Source: Kumtagia sp963829135 (GTDB lineage Bacteria; Pseudomonadota; Alphaproteobacteria; Rhizobiales; Rhizobiaceae). Taken from it: a stretch of DNA of 64,000 bases. Every line of letters begins with the position of its first letter. Positions within the stretch are counted from its first letter, which is position 1. The stretch is from the NCBI GenBank assembly GCA_963829135.1, contig CAWHHO010000003.1:515441-579440 (forward strand), in the 5' to 3' direction. Positions 18,816-27,712 of this stretch are shown here, piece by piece. Made by a program: the position numbers and the translations under genes. Below the pieces are notes generated by a model. The model was not told the origin of the DNA. It was given only the letters and a program-made list of their open reading frames with translations, and did no database searches.

Positions 18816-19250
18816 TCAGACACTGTGCCTTGGGCGCGACGATGCTTCCCACGCCCCGCCGAGATCGGCAAGCCGCGCCTCGACGCATTCGACATCGAGC
18901 CGGATCGCGCCGCCGCCGGCAAACACAAGTTCGACCGTGCCGCCCGGTGCTTCGCCGGGAACGAACCGAACAGTCAGCAATTCGAGCACGTCCGCGGCCT
19001 TGCCCAGAACATTGCCTGTGGCTTGTGCGGCATTGACGCGATCGAAGTGCAGCACGCTGTTGCGCCGCTGCGGCTTAGCCGGGAGAAGGCTTTTCTGCGT
19101 TTCCCATGCAAAGCGATTCATGGGCAGAAGGAAGCGTTTCTCGCGCCGCATGAATTTCAAGTCGCCGACCTTGAGGATGGCGTCCTGGACATGCGCCGAG
19201 ATGACGGTCAGATCCTGTTCGTCGAGAGCGACAAGTTTGAGTTGATCCAT
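18816..19250 (-). CDS. DUF2948 family protein
   Basis: A 144-residue conserved alphaproteobacterial protein, beginning MDQLKLVALDEQDLTVISAHVQ. It always lies between murA and hisD in rhizobia and has no known function. It appears cytosolic, with a repeated pattern of RREKRF and FDRV segments and a hydrophobic core but no enzymatic motif. Its stop is 10 bases before the hisD start, so the two are co-transcribed. Confidence 0.88.
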   Translation of the reverse strand: MDQLKLVALDEQDLTVISAHVQDAILKVGDLKFMRREKRFLLPMNRFAWETQKSLLPAKPQRRNSVLHFDRVNAAQATGNVLGKAADVLELLTVRFVPGEAPGGTVELVFAGGGAIRLDVECVEARLADLGGAWEASSRPRHSV

Positions 19251-19338
19251 GTCCGGCGCGGGTTTCCAATGAGCGTCGGCCTAACTAGGCGCTCTTAAAC
19301 ACGCGCGCAACCACTGAGCGCCTTTGAGGGCCGCGGCG

Positions 19339-20628
19339 TCAGGAAGAAAGCCGCTCGATGACTGCGCCGCAGCCCGAAAGTTTCTCTTCCAGGCGCTCGA
19401 AGCCGCGATCAAGGTGATAAACGCGATTGACAACCGTTTCACCTTCGGCCGCGAGTCCGGCAATCACCAGCGACACGGATGCACGAAGGTCGGTGGCCAT
19501 GACTGGCGCGCCCTTCAGTGTGTCGACGCCGTCAACCGTCGCAGTCTGGCCCGAAAGCGAGATGTGGGCGCCGAGGCGGGCAAGCTCCTGCACATGCATG
19601 AAGCGGTTCTCGAAAATCGTCTCGGTGATGTGCGAGCGACCTTTCGCCATGGTCATGAGGCCCATGAACTGCGCCTGAAGATCGGTCGGAAAGCCCGGGA
19701 ATGGCTCGGTGGTGATATCCACCGGCGAAATTCCATGACCATTGCGCCTCACCCGGATGCCTGAATTGGTGGGCGTGATCTCGGCGCCGGTCTGGGCAAT
19801 CACATCCAGCGCTGTCTGCAACAGGTCAGCGCGCGCGCCTTCCAGCATGACGTCGCCGCCAGCCATCGCCACCGCCATCGCGTAGGTGCCGGTTTCGATG
19901 CGATCCGGTATAACCTTGTGACGCGCGCCCGACAGCATATCGACGCCGTCGATTGTGATGGTCGATGTGCCGGCGCCGTAGACCTTGGCGCCCATGGCGT
20001 TGAGGCAATCCGCGAGGTTGACCACTTCCGGTTCTCGCGCGGCGTTTTCCAACACGGTCTCGCCGCGGGCGAGCGACGCGGCCATCATCAGCACATGCGT
20101 GGCGCCGACGGACACCTTCGGGAAGACGTAGCGGTTGCCGCGCAGGCGGTTCTTCGCCTTCGTGATCACGTAGCCGCGCTCGACGTCGATATCCGCGCCG
20201 AGCGCCTGCAGGCCCTCGATGAACAGATCGACCGGACGCGTGCCGATCGCACACCCGCCCGGCAGCGAAACCTTCGCTTCGCCCATGCGCGCGAGCAGGG
20301 GACCGACGACCCAGAAGCTCGCCCGCATCTTCGAAACCAGCTCATACGGCGCCGTGGTGTCGACGATGTTGCGCGCGGTGAAATTGATGGTGCGCGAATA
20401 CCCTTCCTGCTGGCGCTCGCGGCGGCCGTTGACCGAATAGTCGACGCCGTGATTGCCGAGGATGCGGATGAGCTGCTCGACATCCGCCAGATGCGGCACG
20501 TTTTCGAGCGTCAATGTATCGTCCGTCAGCAACGAAGCGATCATGAGCGGCAGGGCCGCGTTCTTGGCGCCCGAGATCGGAATGCTTCCGTTGAGCTCGT
20601 TGCCGCCAACCAGTCTGATGCGGTCCAT
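19339..20628 (-). CDS. murA: UDP-N-acetylglucosamine 1-carboxyvinyltransferase
   Basis: A 429-residue MurA, which transfers enolpyruvate from PEP to UDP-GlcNAc in the first committed step of peptidoglycan synthesis in the cytosol. The N-terminal SGAKNAALPLM (Lys22 region), the active-site cysteine in PGGCAIGTRPVDLF, and the C-terminal DLRASVSLVIAGL with its catalytic arginine are all present, and the protein is full length. I chose ATG 20628 (MDRIRLVGG) over the upstream ATG at 20637. The presence of cysteine rather than aspartate at the active site predicts fosfomycin sensitivity. About 90 bases separate it from DUF2948. Confidence 0.96.
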   Translation of the reverse strand: MDRIRLVGGNELNGSIPISGAKNAALPLMIASLLTDDTLTLENVPHLADVEQLIRILGNHGVDYSVNGRRERQQEGYSRTINFTARNIVDTTAPYELVSKMRASFWVVGPLLARMGEAKVSLPGGCAIGTRPVDLFIEGLQALGADIDVERGYVITKAKNRLRGNRYVFPKVSVGATHVLMMAASLARGETVLENAAREPEVVNLADCLNAMGAKVYGAGTSTITIDGVDMLSGARHKVIPDRIETGTYAMAVAMAGGDVMLEGARADLLQTALDVIAQTGAEITPTNSGIRVRRNGHGISPVDITTEPFPGFPTDLQAQFMGLMTMAKGRSHITETIFENRFMHVQELARLGAHISLSGQTATVDGVDTLKGAPVMATDLRASVSLVIAGLAAEGETVVNRVYHLDRGFERLEEKLSGCGAVIERLSS

Positions 20629-20773
20629 GAAGATCACTTTCCCGGAGAATCATCCGGCCAAATTATGGTCAAGTCGCAGGCTGTAGACGATAGCCTTGCT
20701 CGGTTCAAGAAATGCGCGTTGCGAGAGCAGGCAGGGGTGCAACGTTGCGCGAAAATCACGCAGCCTGCTGCTT

Positions 20774-20959
20774 TCATTTGTTCGAGGATCGCTCCTCGGA
20801 CGGTATATCCTTTCCCGCAGTCTGTGCCGGTTTGTCGTCCGCCTTGCGCGACCGTGCCTGAGCCTTGCGGCGGGCAAGATTGGCGCGCAACTCGTCGGCG
20901 AGCCTTGCGGCCCGATCCGGTTTGCCCTGCGATTTTCCGATTGGCCCCTTACCTGCCAT
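20774..20959 (-). CDS. Small basic hypothetical protein
   Basis: A 61-residue protein starting MAGKGPIGKSQGKPDRAARL, rich in Arg, Lys and Ala, with a helical RLADELRANLARRKAQAR core. I believe similar small proteins sit upstream of murA in other Phyllobacteriaceae, but the function is unknown. The frame is open upstream to 21190 through the tRNA gene; that part is non-coding. The start codon is placed where similarity-like composition begins, and the ribosome site is weak. Confidence 0.6.
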   Translation of the reverse strand: MAGKGPIGKSQGKPDRAARLADELRANLARRKAQARSRKADDKPAQTAGKDIPSEERSSNK

Positions 20960-21111
20960 TCGGCCGATCCCCGACTTCCAGTCTGCTTCGAATGCTGGCC
21001 AGAAACCGCCGAAATGCGGCCACCGCAAGGCGTTTGCGAAAGAAAACGAACTATTCCACAGACGCCTTGCACTTGCGGACATGCTGTGGCAGAAGGCCCG
21101 GCATTCGGCCA

Positions 21112-21186
<75 letters not shown>

Positions 21187-21387
21187 GCAAACTACCGATC
21201 TCATTTGCAAATCGCGGACTCGCGGCGCAGGTCTTTCATTCCACACGTGCGAGTGTCAAATTCCTATGATATTGGAGCGCCGCGCTGGTATTGATCCTTA
21301 GCAGCCTTCCGGATAACGCTCATCGAAGAGCTTTGCGCATGCTCTTCAGCCGTTTTGGCGATCTCGTCGCTCCCTTGGACCCTGTTG

Positions 21388-22566
21388 ATGCCGCACGACT
21401 TTCAGTCCGATATCGACGCTATCAACCGAATTACGGCGGTCCCGACCATTCTCGATGTCATTTGCCGCTCTACCGGCATGCGCTTCGCCGCCGTTGCCCG
21501 CGTAACAGAGAACCGCTGGATTACCTGCAGTTCGCTGGACACCATTAATTTCGGATTGAAGCCGGGCGACGAACTGAAGGTCGAAACCACGATCTGCCAC
21601 GAAATACGGCAGAGTGGAGAGCCCGTCATTATCAATGAAGTTGCTGAAAGCGCCGCTTATTGCGGTCATCCAACTCCGGCCCAGTACGGCTTTCAGAGCT
21701 ACATATCAATGCCGATCATCCGCAAGGATGGGTCGTTCTTTGGCACTCTTTGCGCCATTGATCCGCTGCCGAGCAAGCTTGAGAATCCAGAGACCATCGG
21801 CATGTTCAAGCTCTTCGCTGAACTTATCGCGGCGCACCTGGATGCAGCGGAAGAATTGTCGTCGACCCGGTCGGCGTTGAACGATGAGCGCGAAATGTCG
21901 CAGCTGCGGGAGCAATTTATCGCCGTGCTGGGGCACGATTTGCGCAACCCCCTCGGTTCGCTGACTGCGGGTGCTCGAATTCTGTTGCGTACACCGCTCG
22001 ATGACGCCAGCCGCAAGGTCGTCGTCCTCATGCAGGGCAGCGTCTTGCGGATGAAAGCGCTGGTGGACAACATCCTTGATTTTGCCCGCGCCCGGCTTGG
22101 CGACAGCCTGGACCTGGATATCGATCCGCAGACGCCATTGGAACCCATACTGGCGCAGGTGGTGGATGAGCTGCGCACCGTGGATGAAAGCCGCGATATC
22201 GCGGCGGACTTTCAACTGGACCGCGCCGTGCCTTGTGACCATGGACGAATAGCTCAAATGCTTTCGAATCTCCTCGGAAATGCCCTGACGCACGGGTCGC
22301 CTGGCACGCTCGTCAAGGTCGGTGCGGACACGAAGGATGGGCAATTCACGCTTTGGGTGGAGAACATCGGAGAGCCGATCCCGGCAAAAGCCATGTCTGC
22401 GCTTTTCCGCCCGTTTTTCCGCGGTGAGGTTCGTCGAAGTCAGCATGGCCTTGGACTTGGCCTTTTCATAGCCCATGAAATCGCCCGTGTGCACGGTGGG
22501 CAACTGGAGGCGAAATCCGATAGCGAGAACACGCGTTTCACATTCACTATGCCCTTGCCGGCATAG
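21388..22566 (+). CDS. GAF-domain sensor histidine kinase
   Basis: A 392-residue soluble histidine kinase. An N-terminal GAF domain (residues about 10-165, including ESAAYCGHPTPAQYGFQSYISMP split across strands) is followed by a HisKA helix pair with phospho-acceptor H in VLGHDLRNPLGSL. The HATPase domain has the N-box LLGNALTHG and the G-box HGLGLGLFIAHEIA. There is no signal peptide, so it senses a cytosolic or phytochrome-like signal. The start at ATG 21388 begins MPHDFQSDIDAI. No response regulator lies beside it, so it is an orphan kinase. Signal and partner are unknown. Confidence 0.92.
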   Translation: MPHDFQSDIDAINRITAVPTILDVICRSTGMRFAAVARVTENRWITCSSLDTINFGLKPGDELKVETTICHEIRQSGEPVIINEVAESAAYCGHPTPAQYGFQSYISMPIIRKDGSFFGTLCAIDPLPSKLENPETIGMFKLFAELIAAHLDAAEELSSTRSALNDEREMSQLREQFIAVLGHDLRNPLGSLTAGARILLRTPLDDASRKVVVLMQGSVLRMKALVDNILDFARARLGDSLDLDIDPQTPLEPILAQVVDELRTVDESRDIAADFQLDRAVPCDHGRIAQMLSNLLGNALTHGSPGTLVKVGADTKDGQFTLWVENIGEPIPAKAMSALFRPFFRGEVRRSQHGLGLGLFIAHEIARVHGGQLEAKSDSENTRFTFTMPLPA

Positions 22567-22795
22567 TCTGGTTACAATCGGCCTCGAAGCCACGTTGTGA
22601 GGCTAAAGCAATGGATCGGCGATCCGCCAGTACGCTGCGACACGTGCAGCCATGTGACGCGGAATTCCATGCTTTCGGTGGCGCCAAGCATTATGTAGGT
22701 TCCGCAGTTCGAAGCCTCGGGCAGCAGAAAGAGTGCCGGTGTGGGCTCAAAACAGGAGCCGCCGGCGTAAGCATGAAGACCACCGGACCCATTTC

Positions 22796-24124
22796 ATGAC
22801 CAACGTTGTCCTGACTGGCCTCGCGCGAGAATTGGCTGAACGCGCCGCGCAGGGCCGGCCGGTGCGCATCGGCGTCATCGGCTCGGGCGAAATGGGCACC
22901 GACCTGGTGACCCAGGGCATGCTGATGAAGGGTGTCGAGGTTTGCGCGATCTCCACCCGGCGTCCGCATACCGCTCGCGACGCGATCCGCATCGCTTATG
23001 GAGACGAAGCGAAAGCGGCCGAGGCCGATGCGCCATCAAAGGTGACGGCGGCGATCGAGGCCGGCAAGATCGCCATCACCTCCAACGAAATGCTGGTCAA
23101 GAATCCGCTGATCGACGTCGTCATCGACGCCACCGGCAAGCCTGGCGTCGCTGCCGATTTCGACCTGATGGCGATGGAGCACGGCAAGCATTTGGTGATG
23201 ATGAACGTCGAGGCAGACGTCACCATCGGTCCTTACCTCAAGCAGCAGGCCGACCGGCTGGGTGTTATTTATTCGGTTGGCGCTGGCGACGAGCCCTCGT
23301 CCTGCATGGAGCTCATCGAGTTTGCGTCGGCGCTGGGCTACACCATCGTCTCGGCGGGCAAGGGCAAGAACAATCCACTCAACCACGATGCCGTGCCTGA
23401 CGATTATCGCGACGAAGCCGAGCGCCGCAACATGAACCCGCGCATGCTGGTCGAATTCGTAGACGGGTCCAAGACCATGGTGGAGATGGCTGCAATCGCC
23501 AACGCCACGGGCCTGATACCGGACGTGCCGGGCATGCATGGTCCGAAAGCCGACCGTGACGACTTGGCGCGCGTACTGATCCCGCGCGCTGACGGCGGTA
23601 TCCTGACCCGCAAGGGTGTCGTCGACTACACGGTCGGCAAGGGTGTAGCGCCGGGCGTGTTCGTCATCGTCGAGGCGACGCATCCGCGCATCATCGAACG
23701 TATGGACGACCTGCATTTGGGGAAAGGGCCTTACTATAGCTTCTTCCGCCCGTATCACCTGACTTCGCTGGAGGTACCGCTGACGGCAGCGCGCATCGTA
23801 CTGCATGGCAAGCCGGATATGGTGCCGCTGCCGCGCCCCGTGGCAGAGGTCTGCGCCGTTGCAAAACGAAATCTTGCGGCGGGCGAAAACCTCGATGCCA
23901 TCGGTGAAACCTGCTACCGCTCGTGGACCATGACAATCGGCGAAGCGCGTGCTGCCAAGGCAGTCCCGGTTGGTCTCCTGGAAGGCGGCAAGGTGCTGCG
24001 GCCGATCTCCAGGGGCGAATTGCTGACGTCCGAAAACGCTGCCCCCGACCGGGCGACGCGGCTCTATGCACTGCGGAAGCTTCAGGACGAAATGCTCTAT
24101 GGCGCGACGGGCAGCACGATCTGA
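22796..24124 (+). CDS. NAD(P)-binding homoserine dehydrogenase-like protein with SAF domain
   Basis: A 442-residue protein with a Rossmann motif RIGVIGSGEMGTDLV near residues 23-37. A homoserine-dehydrogenase-like catalytic domain follows (DVVIDATGKPGVAADF, SVGAGDEPSSCMEL). The C-terminal SAF-like region includes VPLPRPVAEVCAVAKRNL and a KVLRPISRGELLT end. This is the COG4091 type, often mis-named FlgA or homoserine dehydrogenase. It is probably a cytosolic oxidoreductase of a sugar-acid or amino-acid pathway; no true homoserine pathway genes are nearby. The frame extends upstream to 22733, but ATG 22796 (MTNVVLTGL) fits the family. Its stop overlaps the next start (ATGA), coupling it to a phosphatase. 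Confidence 0.85.
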   Translation: MTNVVLTGLARELAERAAQGRPVRIGVIGSGEMGTDLVTQGMLMKGVEVCAISTRRPHTARDAIRIAYGDEAKAAEADAPSKVTAAIEAGKIAITSNEMLVKNPLIDVVIDATGKPGVAADFDLMAMEHGKHLVMMNVEADVTIGPYLKQQADRLGVIYSVGAGDEPSSCMELIEFASALGYTIVSAGKGKNNPLNHDAVPDDYRDEAERRNMNPRMLVEFVDGSKTMVEMAAIANATGLIPDVPGMHGPKADRDDLARVLIPRADGGILTRKGVVDYTVGKGVAPGVFVIVEATHPRIIERMDDLHLGKGPYYSFFRPYHLTSLEVPLTAARIVLHGKPDMVPLPRPVAEVCAVAKRNLAAGENLDAIGETCYRSWTMTIGEARAAKAVPVGLLEGGKVLRPISRGELLTSENAAPDRATRLYALRKLQDEMLYGATGSTI

Positions 24125-24714
24125 TGAACCGCCTGGCCGGATCATTTCCCGAAATATACCTGGTCAGGCATGGCGAGACCGAATGGAGTGCAACCGGCAA
24201 GCACACCGGCCGGACCGATATTCCGCTGACGGCCGCCGGCGAGGAGGCCGCACGCCAGCTTGCCGCCCGGCTGCAAGGTCTGTCGTTTGCGGCTGTTTGG
24301 TCGAGCCCGTCGCAGCGAGCCTTCAACACTTGCCTTCTCGCTGGCTTTGGCTCGGTCGCGGTGAAGAACGAGGACCTGGCGGAGTGGGATTATGGCGCGT
24401 ACGAGGGAATGACCACCCGGCAGATCCTGTCGCAAACCCCCGATTGGCGTCTCTTTCGCGACGGGTGCCCAGGCGGCGAGCGGGCTTCTGACGTGGGGGC
24501 GAGGGCCGACCGGATCGTTTCACTGCTGCGCACGGTCGAGGCAGATGTGCTGGTCTTTTCGAGCGCGCATTTCCTGCGCGTTCTTGCAGCACGGTGGCTC
24601 GGCCTGCCACCGGAAGACGCTGCCTGCTTTGTTCTCGACACCGCGAGCATAAGTGTTCTGGGCTACGAGCACGACCTGAACGAGCCGGTCGTTCGGCGAT
24701 GGAACCAGAGATAG
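24124..24714 (+). CDS. Histidine phosphatase family protein
   Basis: A 196-residue member of the phosphoglycerate-mutase-like superfamily. The RHG motif is YLVRHGETEWSATGKHTGRTD, split by a short gap in similarity, with a second catalytic histidine in VFSSAHFLRVLAARW and the acid residue in AEWDYGAYEG. It removes phosphate from a small molecule or acts as a mutase-like phosphatase. The ATG overlaps the stop of the preceding dehydrogenase, so the two probably act on the same pathway. The substrate is unknown. It is full length and starts MNRLAGSFPEIYLV. Confidence 0.9.
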   Translation: MNRLAGSFPEIYLVRHGETEWSATGKHTGRTDIPLTAAGEEAARQLAARLQGLSFAAVWSSPSQRAFNTCLLAGFGSVAVKNEDLAEWDYGAYEGMTTRQILSQTPDWRLFRDGCPGGERASDVGARADRIVSLLRTVEADVLVFSSAHFLRVLAARWLGLPPEDAACFVLDTASISVLGYEHDLNEPVVRRWNQR

Positions 24715-24830
24715 CAGCGCCATCATCGATGCCGTTGCTTGCATAGGGTCACAGGCGCGGAACGTCTGGACGAAATGCCTTTACGGGGCCGGATGTGACA
24801 GTGTAATAGGATGTCTAGTGGAAGGACCCT

Positions 24831-25097
24831 ATGCGCACAAGCAAACCAATCACGGTCACTTTGGGGAAGCAGCAGACGAGCGTCGATCTACGTCTTGCAC
24901 GTGGCGATTATTCGTCAGCAAGTGAGATAGTGCGTGCGGCACTGCGAGCGCTGGATCGCGAGGAAGACGCTCTCAACGCGATATACAAGGCGAAGGTACA
25001 GGAAGCGTTGCACGACCCTCATCCTGGCGCACCGATTGACGAAGTCTTCGAGCGGCTCGAGCGCAAGCATACACAGGCATCGAAGGCTGGCTCTTGA
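24831..25097 (+). CDS. ParD-type antitoxin
   Basis: An 88-residue protein with an N-terminal ribbon-helix-helix: KPITVTLGKQQ, then SVDLRLARGDYSSASEIVRAALRAL split over the two helices. The C-terminus is charged and flexible. It should bind and repress its own promoter and neutralise the ParE-like toxin downstream. The toxin's TTG start overlaps its stop codon (TTGA at 25094-25097). A GAAGGA site precedes the ATG at 24831. Confidence 0.88.
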   Translation: MRTSKPITVTLGKQQTSVDLRLARGDYSSASEIVRAALRALDREEDALNAIYKAKVQEALHDPHPGAPIDEVFERLERKHTQASKAGS

Positions 25098-25399
25098 AAA
25101 GCAGGATCGTTTTTCACCGACTGGCGGAACGTGATCTGAACAACATCTACGAATTCATAGCAGCCGATAATCCTGCTGCCGCAATTCGATACACAAGGCG
25201 CCTGAAGGCACGTTGCGAAGGCTTGGCAAACATGCCGGAGCGTGGCGCGCAATGTAGCGACCTGGGCGCCGGAATCAGGATGCTGTCGTTCGAAGGCCGC
25301 GTTGCCGTGGCTTATCGACTGGACGATGCGACTGTTCTAATTCTCCGACTTCTTTACGCCGGTCAAAACTATCCGGAGGAATGGCCCGAGGCCGACTGA
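25094..25399 (+). CDS. ParE/RelE-type toxin
   Basis: A 101-residue toxin of the RelE/ParE fold, opening RIVFHRLAERDLNNIYEFIA and with the conserved RMLSFEGRVAVAYRL and LRLLYAGQNY near the end. It starts with TTG overlapping the antitoxin stop. ParE proteins poison DNA gyrase, while RelE proteins cut mRNA on ribosomes. Similarity to ParD next door favours ParE. The protein is full length and the module looks intact. Confidence 0.88.
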   Translation: MKSRIVFHRLAERDLNNIYEFIAADNPAAAIRYTRRLKARCEGLANMPERGAQCSDLGAGIRMLSFEGRVAVAYRLDDATVLILRLLYAGQNYPEEWPEAD

Positions 25400-25452
25400 G
25401 CTTGGAACCAACGGAAGCGGTGGGCTCGACGTTTTCGCCCGTCTGGTGGAAA

Positions 25453-26268
25453 CTACTTCCCCAATTCGACTGACCTCACCCTAGCTGCCTCGACCGCCTC
25501 GGTGACCAGAGTTTTCAGCCGGTCGCCGCCCATTAGAACGCCGAGCGCGGCTGCGGTGGTGCCGTTCGGACTGGTGACCTGCTGGCGCAGCACTGCCGGT
25601 TCCTCGCCGCTTTCGGCTGCAAGGCTGGCAGCGCCGAACACCGTCTGCATGGCCAGCAACTTGGCGGTCGCCGGCGGCAGGCCCGCAGCTTCGCCCGCTG
25701 CCGTTAGGCATTCGATGAAGTGGAAGACGTAGGCCGGACCAGACCCGGACACAGCGGTAACCGCGTCCATCAGCGCTTCGTCGTCGATGGACGCGACGGC
25801 GCCGCTGGTCGCCAACAATTCATGGAGAAAGGCGAGTTCGCCTGTCGCTACATGGCTGTTGGCGAACATCACCATCATGCCCTTACCGATCGCCGCCGGC
25901 GTGTTGGGCATGACGCGAACGATCGGCGTAATGGCGCCAAGAATTTCGGAGAATGTGGCGACAGGCGTTCCAGCCGCGACCGACAGAAACACCGGCTTGC
26001 CGCCGCCGAAGCGCCGATATTCTGCGGTCACGTCGCGAATGACCTGCGGCTTTACCGCCAGGACGATCAGGCGGGGGGTCGCATCGGCGGGCAGGTCGGA
26101 AGCGCCGGCGCCCGTCATAACGCCCAGCCCGGACGCGCGGTCACGAAGATCGTCGTTCGGCTCGACCACAAAGACCTCGCTTGCCGATACATTGCCGGAT
26201 TTCAGCCAGCCGGCCAGCATGGCGAAGCCCATATTGCCGCAACCAACCAGAATAGCCTTAACGCTCAC
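25453..26268 (-). CDS. proC: Pyrroline-5-carboxylate reductase
   Basis: A 271-residue ProC, which reduces pyrroline-5-carboxylate to proline with NAD(P)H. The Rossmann motif is ILVGCGNMGFAMLAGW, and the conserved TPIVRVMPNTPAAIGKG and DAVTAVSGSGPAYVFHF segments are present. I chose GTG 26268 because GGAGGG lies nine bases upstream; the frame is open further but without similarity. The protein is complete. It is divergent from folD across about 340 bases. Confidence 0.95.
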   Translation of the reverse strand: MSVKAILVGCGNMGFAMLAGWLKSGNVSASEVFVVEPNDDLRDRASGLGVMTGAGASDLPADATPRLIVLAVKPQVIRDVTAEYRRFGGGKPVFLSVAAGTPVATFSEILGAITPIVRVMPNTPAAIGKGMMVMFANSHVATGELAFLHELLATSGAVASIDDEALMDAVTAVSGSGPAYVFHFIECLTAAGEAAGLPPATAKLLAMQTVFGAASLAAESGEEPAVLRQQVTSPNGTTAAALGVLMGGDRLKTLVTEAVEAARVRSVELGK

Positions 26269-26612
26269 GATCGTACCCTCCAGATGTCCACGCTGCATAC
26301 TGCGCTGCGGCGGCGTTGAAAACAGCGATTGATTGGATGCCAGGCGCGAAGATTCGAACGCCGAACCAAACGCGCGGGCTCTGAGTCCGGCAATGGCGGA
26401 CTGACCCCGAATATCGATCCGTCTATTCGCGGCCAGCTGCAAGCCGGGAAGCTAGCTGAATCTCGCCGAAGCCGGTCAGGCTGACGCAATTTGGACTGCC
26501 GTGAAATTCGTTGCGGTGACGGGTTTGCGGCAGCCTGCGCCGCTTTGACAGGATTGCAGGCACGTTTTTTGATGACTATGCGCGACCGGAACAGCGATGC
26601 CGGGAGCAAGTC
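26269..26612. promoter_or_regulatory. Divergent intergenic region proC / folD
   Basis: 344 bases without a gene that must hold the promoters of proC and folD. A stretch near 26341-26400 superficially resembles a T-loop (GATTCGAAC) but does not fold as a tRNA. CGGGAG at 26601-26606 is the folD ribosome site. Confidence 0.4.
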
Positions 26613-27512
26613 ATGGCGCAAATCATCGATGGCAGGGCGGTAGCCGACGAGGTTGTGGCGAAGGTCAAGGGCCTCGCCGCGGATCTGAAAACCACCAAGG
26701 GCGTCGTGCCTGGCCTGGCCGTCGTGATCGTCGGTGAAGACCCTGCCAGCCAGGTCTATGTGTCATCGAAGGGCAAGAAGGCGAAGGAGTGTGGCTTCCA
26801 TTCGGTGCAGCACACGCTTTCGGCCGGCACCAGCCAGGCTGACCTGCTGACGCTGATCGATAGCTTGAACAAGGATGCTGCCATTCACGGAATTCTGGTG
26901 CAACTGCCGTTGCCCGGCCACATCGATTCCGGCCGCATCATCCAGACCATATCGCCCGACAAGGACGTCGACGGCTTCCACTTCGTCAACGTCGGCAAGC
27001 TCGGCACAGGTGAACTCGAAACGGCCTTCGTGCCCTGCACGCCTGCCGGTTCGATGATCCTGATCGAGCGCGTGCGTGGAACGGACCTCTCTGGCCTCAA
27101 TGCTGTCGTCGTGGGCCGTTCGAACATCGTCGGCAAGCCCATGGCAAACCTGCTGCTCGCGGCAAACTGCACGGTTACGATCGCCCATAGCCGCACCCAG
27201 GACCTGCCCGCACTCGCTCGCACCGCAGACATTCTAGTCGCCGCGGTCGGCCGTCCGGAAATGGTCAAGGGCGACTGGGTCAAGCCTGGCGCGACTGTCA
27301 TCGATGTCGGCATCAACCGCGTTCCCTCGCCCGAAAAGGGCGAAGGCAAGACACGGCTTGTCGGCGATGTCGACTTCATTGGCGCTTCGCAGAATGCAGG
27401 CGCGATCACCCCTGTACCCGGCGGTGTCGGGCCTATGACGATTGCGCTACTGATGGCCAACACCTTGGTGTCGGCCTATCTGCGAGCGGGATTGGCGCGG
27501 CCGAAATTTTGA
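26613..27512 (+). CDS. folD: Bifunctional methylene-THF dehydrogenase / cyclohydrolase
   Basis: A 299-residue FolD that interconverts methylene-, methenyl- and formyl-tetrahydrofolate with NADP in the cytosol. The catalytic lysine region is VYVSSKGKKAKECG, followed by GILVQLPLPGHID, a NADP-binding VVGRSNIVGKPMANLL and the C-terminal TPVPGGVGPMTIALLM. It is full length with a good ribosome site eight bases from ATG. It is followed by an unusual set of short direct and inverted repeats. Confidence 0.96.
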   Translation: MAQIIDGRAVADEVVAKVKGLAADLKTTKGVVPGLAVVIVGEDPASQVYVSSKGKKAKECGFHSVQHTLSAGTSQADLLTLIDSLNKDAAIHGILVQLPLPGHIDSGRIIQTISPDKDVDGFHFVNVGKLGTGELETAFVPCTPAGSMILIERVRGTDLSGLNAVVVGRSNIVGKPMANLLLAANCTVTIAHSRTQDLPALARTADILVAAVGRPEMVKGDWVKPGATVIDVGINRVPSPEKGEGKTRLVGDVDFIGASQNAGAITPVPGGVGPMTIALLMANTLVSAYLRAGLARPKF

Positions 27513-27516
27513 GAGG

Positions 27517-27665
27517 GAGTAGTGAGTAGTGAGCTTGGATAGCTCGCTTCCTGATGCCGGCTTCCGACCACTCCCAGGCCCAAGTACGATTCCTTCCGAC
27601 TATCTCCACCACCCACCCACTACCCACTACCCACTACTCACTACTCACTATCTCACTACTCACTC
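27517..27665. repeat. Hyphenated inverted repeat with tandem CACTACT units
   Basis: Just after folD, GAGTAGTGAGTAGTGAG (27517-27533) is matched by the inverted copy CTCACTACTCACTA at 27637-27650 and again by CTCACTACTCAC at 27652-27663. Between them, 27604-27636 consists of degenerate tandem CCCACTAC units. The arms could form a long hairpin with a loop of roughly 100 bases. It may terminate folD transcription or be a mobile-type intergenic repeat. A second set of short inverted repeats of similar design lies at 40853-40954. Confidence 0.75.
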
Positions 27666-27712
27666 ATTCACCCTCTCTTGCCGCGCAATGCCGTTCGTAT
27701 ACAAGCGCGCGC

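Noticed and set aside
22611..22799. 62-codon frame before the SAF-domain dehydrogenase
   Set aside because: No ribosome site or similarity; it ends inside the start region of the real gene.
26341..26400. Possible decayed tRNA (GATTCGAAC T-loop-like sequence) between proC and folD
   Set aside because: The flanking bases do not pair as a T-stem and no anticodon arm or acceptor stem can be folded.
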